Positions 1 to 4,910 of a DNA stretch of 58,403 nucleotides are shown here, in pieces. The position numbers were made by a program, and so were the translations under genes. This DNA is from DATIKM01 sp035477595 (GTDB taxonomy: Bacteria; Armatimonadota; Chthonomonadetes; Chthonomonadales; CAJBBX01), in contig DATIKM010000111.1 of assembly GCA_035477595.1 (NCBI GenBank), forward strand, positions 1-58,403, written 5' to 3'. Positions within the stretch are counted from its first letter, which is position 1. Every line of letters begins with the position of its first letter. The notes under the pieces were generated by a model. That model did not search any database, was not told the origin of the DNA, and was given only the letters and a program-made list of their open reading frames with translations.

Positions 1-2
1 AG

Positions 3-416
3 GGCCTGGTCTCCTCCGGCGACGGGGAGTACCTGCCGCGGGTCGGCCTGCTGCTCGTAATGGCGAGGATCGGGTTCGATCGGTATGCTCTTGATCGCTG
101 GGGTCGCCGGCCTCCTATTCGGCCCACGCCTCGCCCAAGGGCGGCGCTGCAGCCGTCCCCGCAAAGGAACTGCGCCAGTGACCGAGCGGCGTGCTACAGC
201 AGGGTCAAAGTGGGGGCGACCGACTGCTATGCCATAGGCGCCATGCTGTTGCCTTCGTGCCTCGCGGGCTGCGCCAAGCTCGGAGTGCTCTGCGTCAGGA
301 TCTGCGCCCCGCTTGTGGCTCTTTGGGTGTTGGAATGCAAACGAAGGAATGACGCCGCTTTCCGGGCGTGCGATAGGGCGTACGAGGAGTGCCTCCGTGC
401 CGGCGGAACGCCGTAG
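3..416 (+). CDS. 3' end of an Rhs-type gene with a 10-cysteine C-terminal module (5' truncated)
   Basis: The frame is open to the left edge, so this is the last 137 codons of a longer gene; a start at 60 would be artificial. Residues 1-30 carry a YLPRVG stretch that may be the degenerate end of an Rhs core (the usual form is YDPxxGRF). The last 75 residues contain ten cysteines with intervals 6-10-10-3-6-3-10-10-6, a perfect palindrome, around a hydrophobic centre. In Rhs proteins this position holds the variable toxin. The next gene, 80 nt downstream, encodes a small membrane protein, as expected for a cognate immunity protein. The same cysteine pattern recurs at 1379-1690. I recognise no known toxin family. 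The toxin role is inferred from position and architecture. Confidence 0.6.
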   Translation, partial: GLVSSGDGEYLPRVGLLLVMARIGFDRYALDRWGRRPPIRPTPRPRAALQPSPQRNCASDRAACYSRVKVGATDCYAIGAMLLPSCLAGCAKLGVLCVRICAPLVALWVLECKRRNDAAFRACDRAYEECLRAGGTP

Positions 417-495
417 AGGCCGAGGCGAGCCAGCGTGGCTCCGCGCCTTGGCGCCGACCTCCGACTGGGGCTCAGACTAACAGGAGGGTGTGTCC

Positions 496-966
496 GTGGA
501 TGCACTCAAGTCTATCGACTTGTTCTGGTGGCTCTTCGGGTTGTTTCTCGCGTTCCAGATATGGTGGTTCGCGATGGCGCATCTTAATGCGCGGCGCGCT
601 GCGCCGGAGGGGAGGCCGAGCGACTTCATCACGCGCAGGTTACACCTGCTATACTGCGGTGTCATTGTTTTCTGGCTTCTCAACTGGCTGCTGCCCGATT
701 CCGTAATGCACGGTACCGGGCAAGGTTTCTCCGTGGATGCACTCAAACCTCCCAGCTTGTACTGGTGGTTACTTACGTCGTATCTCGTGTTTATGATATG
801 GTGCGGTACGGCGTCACAGCGTGATGCGCATCGCGCTGCGTTGAAAGGGAGGCCGAGCGACTTCAGCACGCGCACGTTACCTCTTCTGATGTGGGGGGGA
901 CTCGTTGTAGTGTCCCTTCTCACCTCACTCGTACCCGCTGACGTTTTGTTCGGTACGGGGCCGTGA
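496..966 (+). CDS. Small membrane protein with internal tandem duplication (candidate immunity protein)
   Basis: The product is a 156-residue hydrophobic protein. AGGAGG at 482-487 is 8 nt from GTG 496 and only 2 nt from GTG 490, so I choose 496. The protein is two copies of one module of about 79 residues. Each copy runs VDALK, WW, a hydrophobic helix, a polar RPSDF segment, a second hydrophobic helix, then an FGTG/HGTG-type end. The duplication is also visible in DNA (about 493-725 against 734-963). Four membrane helices are predicted by eye. It lies directly behind the cysteine-rich Rhs tail, the slot of an immunity gene in Rhs loci. The sequence is unrelated to the membrane proteins at 2639 and 3818, as would be expected if each protects against a different toxin subtype. 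Family not recognised. Confidence 0.6.
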   Translation: MDALKSIDLFWWLFGLFLAFQIWWFAMAHLNARRAAPEGRPSDFITRRLHLLYCGVIVFWLLNWLLPDSVMHGTGQGFSVDALKPPSLYWWLLTSYLVFMIWCGTASQRDAHRAALKGRPSDFSTRTLPLLMWGGLVVVSLLTSLVPADVLFGTGP

Positions 967-1060
967 CTTCCCGCTCATCTCCCGTGCGTCTAGGGCTGCC
1001 GGACACCGCCGACACCGGTAGCCCGGTCGCACAACGCCACAGCACACAGGGAGCTCCTAC

Positions 1061-1733
1061 TGGCAACGCTGGGTCTCTCGCCCTCTCTCTGGCGGGGCGT
1101 GGACGACGAGCGCGCAGATCCTGAAGGGGCTCTCAATTGTGCGCCGGAACGCGGAGGTGCACCACTTCGACCTGCTGGGCGCGGCGGGGGTGATCACGGG
1201 CTCTGGCGGCGCTGTGGTCTCGAGCGCGCTGTTCGATGCGTTCGGGGCGGCTCGGTTCGCGGCGGGCCATGCGGCGACGCCGTGGCGGTACGACGAGCAA
1301 GCGGAGGAGGATCTCTTGCGGCAGGGCGGTTCCCTCCGAACTCGCGCGGACAGACACGTACCTCAGGGCACGTCCTGCAGAGGACTGCGATGCGGCCTTT
1401 CAGGTGTGCCTGGTCAATGCGGGCCTATGGTACGACTCGTGCATGGCAATGGATATCTTTCCGGCTGGTGGAGGCGCTATCGCCGGGATCGCGGCTTGCC
1501 TCAAGGCGTGCATCAAAGCTGGCCCTCTCGCGAAGGTGTGCGCGGCAGCCTGTGGGGTTGTTGGAGGATGGATCGGCGACGCCGGCCTCAACACCCTATG
1601 TTACAGGGGAGCAGTCGCTCGCACGCGTCGATGCCGCGACGAGAAGGCTGCGTGCCATGAGCGACACCGCACCCGGGACCGGGGTACGGTGCGCAGGAGC
1701 AGGCCGTCGGCGGCGCCCCCCGCTCACGGATAG
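1061..1733 (+). pseudogene. Displaced Rhs core tip plus 10-cysteine module, frameshifted
   Basis: From about 1061 one frame encodes an Rhs-core ending (GVITGSGGAVVSSALFDAFG, compare the usual YHFDxLGNV...YDAFG) and continues to about 1365. There the homology moves into the +1 frame, which encodes RPAEDCDAAF and then ten cysteines with intervals 6-10-18-3-9-3-15-10-6. The outer intervals match the module at 3-416. The simplest reading is a displaced 3' end of an Rhs gene (core tip plus toxin module) with no 5' part and one frameshift near 1363-1368. An internal ATG at 1236 sits in the toxin frame and could allow expression of the module alone. AGGAGG and the next gene follow at once. The upstream part of the core is absent. 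Confidence 0.6.
1081..1250 (+). repeat. Rhs core-tip repeat, copy 1
   Basis: About 170 bp that is roughly 90% identical to 2278-2446. It encodes the end of the Rhs core up to DAFG. A 21-bp piece just past its right border (1249-1269) recurs exactly at 4317-4337, and a 25-bp piece recurs with two mismatches at 3144-3168. Such core-tip copies mark recombination junctions in rhs loci. Confidence 0.75.
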
Positions 1734-1744
1734 GAGGTCGAGTG

Positions 1745-2242
1745 ATGCAAGGCGACACGAATGCCGCGGCCATGCGGTTGAATGCCCCCGCCCTCAAGAA
1801 GGTCATGATCGAGGTCATGATCGTCTCAGTGCTCGCCTGGTTGATGCAGCCGGCAACGAGGGAGGCGGTCCGCTACGTCCTGGAGCTCTACGCCGCTGGC
1901 CACACAACCCTCGCCGTCGTTCTGGCCGTCGTCTGGCCTGCGGCGGCCGCCGTGCCGCTCTTCATCTACCTATACCTGTACATCGTTCCGAGACTGCTGG
2001 GGTCGTTCCGGGACTGCCCAGCGGGGCGGCCCAGGAGGCATCTTGCGCGTGCGCTCCTCCACATGTCAGCCCTCGCGGCCTGTTTGGCGCTATGGAGTGG
2101 GGGCATGAACGTCGGCGCCACGCTCCACTGGTTGGCTTCGTGCCCCGCCGTCGCGGATATGGGTGGCCCAAGAGAGCGTGTAGCATTTCATCTAAGGACA
2201 ACGGAGCACCTGCAGGGCTGGTGGTTCCTCTGGCCCAGGTGA
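1745..2242 (+). CDS. Small multi-spanning membrane protein (candidate immunity protein)
   Basis: The product has 165 residues. The start ATG 1745 is 7 nt behind AGGAGG (1732-1737), and the upstream module ends at 1733, so the two are tightly spaced. Hydrophobic segments lie at about residues 20-35, 52-85 and 105-120, with a basic loop (RPRRHLAR) between the last two. The position directly after a cysteine-rich module fits an immunity protein acting in the inner membrane. The last 10-12 residues overlap the start of the next Rhs-tip homology in another frame, so the original C-terminus may have been replaced when that cassette inserted. It shows no similarity that I can see to the other small membrane proteins of the locus. 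Family not recognised. Confidence 0.55.
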   Translation: MQGDTNAAAMRLNAPALKKVMIEVMIVSVLAWLMQPATREAVRYVLELYAAGHTTLAVVLAVVWPAAAAVPLFIYLYLYIVPRLLGSFRDCPAGRPRRHLARALLHMSALAACLALWSGGMNVGATLHWLASCPAVADMGGPRERVAFHLRTTEHLQGWWFLWPR

Positions 2243-2617
2243 TCACGGGCACGGGGGAGCTGCTGGAGCAGACGAGCCCTCTCTCCGGCGGGGCGTGGAC
2301 GACGAGCGCGCAGATCCTGAAGGGGCTCACCATCGTGCGCCGGAACGCGGAGGTGCACCACTTCGACCCGCTGGGCAACGCGGGTGTGATCACGGGCTCT
2401 GGCGCCGCCGTGGACTCGAGCGCGCTGTACGATGCGTTCGGGGCGGGCCCGCGAGCAGGTTTGGCGATGCCGCAAGCGGATCAGGGCCGCCTTGCGGCGT
2501 AGGGGCGGCTCCCGCCTCAGTCATTTTCTCGAGCTCTCCGTCTGGCTCTGCTTGGCTCGAAGGCGTGCGGACTTCATGCAGTGTTACACGGCCTGCAAGA
2601 CCACTCATCTGCACTAG
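2211..2617 (+). pseudogene. Second displaced Rhs core tip with truncated cysteine module
   Basis: The frame from about 2211 reads GLVVPLAQVITGTGELLEQ and continues to SSALYDAFG near 2446, a typical Rhs core end; it stops at 2502. In the +1 frame a short piece (2432-2617) ends with C-x10-C-x3-C. This equals the end of the 8-cysteine module of the gene at 3479 and of the relic at 3221-3439. The middle of the module is lost, so this is a relic of a type II cassette. It is followed 21 nt later by a type II membrane protein. Confidence 0.55.
2278..2446 (+). repeat. Rhs core-tip repeat, copy 2
   Basis: Partner of 1081-1250, offset by 1197 bp and about 90% identical. In both copies the block ends at the DAFG-coding codons. 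This copy keeps more core sequence on its left (from about 2211). Confidence 0.75.
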
Positions 2618-2690
2618 CGACGACGGAGGGCGTGGGGGATGTACTGGCGCCTCGCAGGCACATTCCTGCTGGCATTGGCTGTCTACATGG
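2616..2690 (+). repeat. 75-bp shared 5' module, copy 1
   Basis: The block covers 23 nt of leader with a GGAGGG ribosome binding site plus the first 17 codons (MYWRLAGTFLLALAVYM) of the membrane gene. It is repeated at 3456-3530 (about 70/75 identical) and 3795-3869 (about 69/75). It is a likely site of homologous recombination between cassettes. Confidence 0.85.
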
Positions 2691-3109
2691 TGGCCTATGT
2701 TCTGCTGAGCGACTACATCGTTGGCCCGAGATATGTCCGCATGTACATCGCCGTGTACACGTTCAAGGAATCCCTCGCTCAATCAAGCTCAGCAGCGTTG
2801 GCTGTGCCCTGGGCACACGAGGTTGAGCCGGGTGTGCTCCTCGCGTGCATCCTCTGTGGCATGATCAGTTCGATGTTGGCGTTCATCGTGTGGGGCTGCA
2901 GTTGGTCACCTAGCAGAGCGAACCGGCGCGCCTGGCTGATAGGCATCATCGCGTTCGCGGCGCTTCTGCAACTGCCTGTGATGAACACTCTGGTTGGTCA
3001 ATTCGGACTAGGGACTGGCCTCCTGGCATCGCTGCTGGCGTCTTCCGTTGGTGCGGTGCCCGGATTCGTGCTCGGGCGGGCGTCTGCCAACTCCTTGCGG
3101 GTTCCCTAG
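2639..3109 (+). CDS. MYWRLAG-type membrane protein, copy 1 (candidate immunity protein)
   Basis: The product is a 156-residue polytopic membrane protein paralogous to the one at 3818-4276 (roughly 60% identical by eye, strongest in the N-terminal helix, the MISSMLAFIVWGC segment and the RRAWLIGIIAFAALLQL helix). Four hydrophobic segments are visible at about residues 5-28, 66-92, 100-120 and 128-150. The start ATG 2639 lies in a 75-bp block shared by three genes of the locus, with GGAGGG upstream. It follows a relic of an 8-cysteine module, so it is probably the immunity partner of that toxin subtype. After the stop, a GC-rich stretch and an Rhs-tip scar (3144-3168) begin the next cassette. 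Family not recognised. Confidence 0.6.
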   Translation: MYWRLAGTFLLALAVYMVAYVLLSDYIVGPRYVRMYIAVYTFKESLAQSSSAALAVPWAHEVEPGVLLACILCGMISSMLAFIVWGCSWSPSRANRRAWLIGIIAFAALLQLPVMNTLVGQFGLGTGLLASLLASSVGAVPGFVLGRASANSLRVP

Positions 3110-3143
3110 CCCGCGCCCCGGGCGGCGGCGCGATGTCGGGCGG

Positions 3144-3439
3144 GCTGTGCGACGCGTTCGGGGCGGCTGCCGTCGCAGTTGTCGTCTGGGACAGGCTTCG
3201 CTGGACCGATCCGCGCGTGGATTGAGCCGGTTGGGACGGCACAGGAGCAGCGCCTCCAGGACTGTGAGCGCAGGCGCCATGTGGGGCTCGCGGAGTGCGC
3301 AGAGAAGCTCTGCGACTGCCTCCGGAGTTGACGCGGACGCGTCGATCCTGTCTACTGGCGTATCCGGCGCAGTGCGGGGAAGTGGTGCTGCAAGGGCCAG
3401 GCGCATGCGGGCTTCCTTCAGTGCCGAATGGATTGCTGA
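3144..3439 (+). pseudogene. Rhs-tip scar and broken 8-cysteine module
   Basis: Positions 3144-3168 match the Rhs tip (23/25). In the +1 frame, 3221-3439 encodes a relative of the cysteine module of the next gene: C-x10-C-x6-C, then 23 codons, then C-x10-C-x3-C. The distances equal those of the intact module exactly. An in-frame TGA at 3329-3331 falls at the codon aligned with a tryptophan of the intact copy, and two of the eight cysteines have become arginine. This is an inactivated module lying directly upstream of a newer copy. Confidence 0.6.
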
Positions 3440-3455
3440 GACGCGCATCTGCTCG

Positions 3456-3530
3456 AGCGACGACGCAGGGGGTGGGTGATGTACTGGCGCCTCGCAGGCA
3501 CACTCCTGCTGGCATTGGCTGTCTTCATGG
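3456..3530 (+). repeat. 75-bp shared 5' module, copy 2
   Basis: Second copy of the block at 2616-2690. Here the shared ribosome binding site and first helix are joined to a cysteine-rich module instead of the rest of the membrane protein. Confidence 0.85.
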
Positions 3531-3796
3531 TGATCGTGACTCTGGTCCCCACCTGGAACGAGCCGGAGCCTGGGACGCCACCGGGGGTGTGCCTCCAGGG
3601 CTGTGAGCGTACGTACTATGCAGCGCTCTCGAAGTGCCGCGACCGGTACCGCGACTGCTACCAGAGCTGGCTCGGCCGCCGCAGTAGCTTCTACCGGTAC
3701 CACGTGTGCGTGCCGAAGCAGACGTTCTGCGCCGGTCACGCGTATAGGGTTTTCCTTTGGTGCCAGCTAGGTTGCCCCATGGACGATCTGCTCTAG
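3479..3796 (+). CDS. Chimera: immunity-type N-terminal helix fused to 8-cysteine module
   Basis: The product has 105 residues. Residues 1-20 (MYWRLAGTLLLALAVFMV) are the N-terminal helix of the neighbouring membrane proteins. Residues 33-101 form a cysteine module with intervals 3-10-6-16-6-10-3, again a perfect palindrome. ATG 3479 is preferred over GTG 3476 because all three copies of the shared block use this ATG. The gene probably arose by recombination in the 75-bp block, placing a toxin-type module behind the immunity gene's expression signals and a membrane anchor or signal helix. Another reading is a secreted or membrane-tethered effector that no longer needs the Rhs carrier. It is followed after 21 nt by its likely partner at 3818. 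Function unknown. Confidence 0.6.
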   Translation: MYWRLAGTLLLALAVFMVIVTLVPTWNEPEPGTPPGVCLQGCERTYYAALSKCRDRYRDCYQSWLGRRSSFYRYHVCVPKQTFCAGHAYRVFLWCQLGCPMDDLL

Positions 3797-3869
3797 CGAC
3801 GATGGAGGGGGTGCGTGATGTACTGGCGCCTCGCAGGCACATTCCTGCTGGCACTGGCCGTCTACATGG
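3795..3869 (+). repeat. 75-bp shared 5' module, copy 3
   Basis: Third copy of the block at 2616-2690. It includes the TAG of the preceding gene's end region, a GGAGGGGG ribosome binding site and the start of the next membrane gene. Confidence 0.85.
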
Positions 3870-4276
3870 CGGGCTATCTACTGCTGAGCCAATACGTGGT
3901 CGCGGCGAGGGTTCTCCACGTGTTCACCTTCATGGGATCCATCGCTCCATCGAGCTCCATAGACTCCGCTCAACCCGCCGCACAGGATCCTGTACCGGGT
4001 CTACTGCTCGCGTGGGCCGTCTGTGGCATGATCAGTTCGATGTTGGCGTTCATTGTGTGGGGCTGCAATTGGTCACCTAGCAGAGAGAACCGGCGCGCCT
4101 GGCTGATAGGTATCATCGCGTTCGCGGCGCTCCTGCAACTGCGCGCGATCCCGATTGCGTTTGGTCATCCTGGCCCAGTGGCGGAACTCCTGGCGTTGCC
4201 GCTGGTGTTTGCCGCTGGCGCGGCGCCCGGATTCGTGCTCGGTCGGGCGTTTGGCAACGCCTTGCGCGCTCCGTAG
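3818..4276 (+). CDS. MYWRLAG-type membrane protein, copy 2 (candidate immunity protein)
   Basis: The product has 152 residues and is paralogous to 2639-3109. ATG 3818 has GGAGGGGG about 7 nt upstream; GTG 3815 is also in frame but less likely. The first helix and the block around CGMISSMLAFIVWGC and RRAWLIGIIAFAALLQL are almost unchanged between the copies, whereas the exposed segments at residues 20-62 and 115-130 differ strongly. Such uneven divergence is expected if the variable parts contact different toxin variants. It directly follows the chimeric cysteine protein, forming the most complete pair of the locus. An Rhs-tip scar (4317-4337) lies downstream. Confidence 0.6.
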   Translation: MYWRLAGTFLLALAVYMAGYLLLSQYVVAARVLHVFTFMGSIAPSSSIDSAQPAAQDPVPGLLLAWAVCGMISSMLAFIVWGCNWSPSRENRRAWLIGIIAFAALLQLRAIPIAFGHPGPVAELLALPLVFAAGAAPGFVLGRAFGNALRAP

Positions 4277-4316
4277 CTCGGCCCCTGGCGGCGGCGGCGA
4301 TGGCCGACGACGGCGT

Positions 4317-4337
4317 GGCTCGGTTCGCGGCGGGCCA
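4317..4337 (+). repeat. Rhs-tip scar
   Basis: Twenty-one bases identical to 1249-1269, just past the Rhs core-tip repeat, encoding ARFAAG. The frame ends at a TAG after 4360. It is the last trace of the cassette array. Confidence 0.6.
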
Positions 4338-4391
4338 GTTGCCCGCCACGCCTCCCGGGTAGCGCCCCCGGCGCCCCCGGTTCCTGTTCCC

Positions 4392-4761
4392 GCTCAGTGG
4401 GAATGTCCGTTAGTTGCTCGGTGGGAATGTCAACGGGTGGCCGCTGTCCGCGTGCGCGCGCCTAGCCCCGCACCGTCCCGGCGCGCTTGCTTCGTTGAGG
4501 GAGCGACGCGCCGGGGCGCTGTCGCACACGGCGCACCTGCCGTTGCCTGTCTGTGCGCAACGCACAGCCAGCCGTCGCACCGTGGCACCTGCCCGACACT
4601 CAGACTCCCCACCGCCAGACGCGCCAGGGCCTCACTCCGGCGCTGCTGCTTCTCGCTCAGGGCGATCGGCCCCATGCCTGCCTTGTCTGTGCGCAGCGCG
4701 CAAGCGCTGGCGGGCTGCGGGCAAAGTCCCTGAGTAGCTAACCCGGTCATGTTGGCCGAGC
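4392..4761. mobile_element. Internally deleted IS remnant
   Basis: Two direct copies of GCTCxGTGGGAATGTC (4392-4407 and 4416-4431) resemble the transposase-binding motifs at the end of some IS elements. The segment 4416-4437 has an imperfect inverted partner at 4741-4761 (GCTCGG, five other bases, then ATG and CGGGT). Between them, on the minus strand at about 4592-4680, a stretch reads ALSEKQQRRSEALARLA followed by SLSVGQ. This looks like the first residues of a helix-turn-helix transposase of the ISNCY/IS481 type. The rest of the transposase is absent, so only about 370 bp of a deleted element remain. It separates the Rhs array from the housekeeping genes. Confidence 0.4.
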
Positions 4762-4785
4762 AGTTGCAGCAGCGGCGAGTGGCGC

Positions 4786-4814
4786 TTGACACCTCGGTGC
4801 GCGCTGTGTAGCTT
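4786..4814 (+). promoter_or_regulatory. Putative sigma70-type promoter of the GH42-like gene
   Basis: Perfect TTGACA at 4786-4791, a 17-bp spacer, and TAGCTT at 4809-4814. The gene's ribosome binding site lies about 80 nt downstream. Confidence 0.5.
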
Positions 4815-4910
4815 GGCAGTGTCATCCCGTCGTCAGGCGCCGCTCCGGTGAGACGATGGTGCGCCGCCTCGAGAGCACAGGAAGTGGCCCAGCAAAGGGA
4901 GGGTATTCCG

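Noticed and set aside
1099..2502. A 467-codon open frame across the Rhs region
   Set aside because: Only its last third encodes Rhs-tip sequence; the earlier part is an out-of-frame reading of the cysteine module and the membrane gene.
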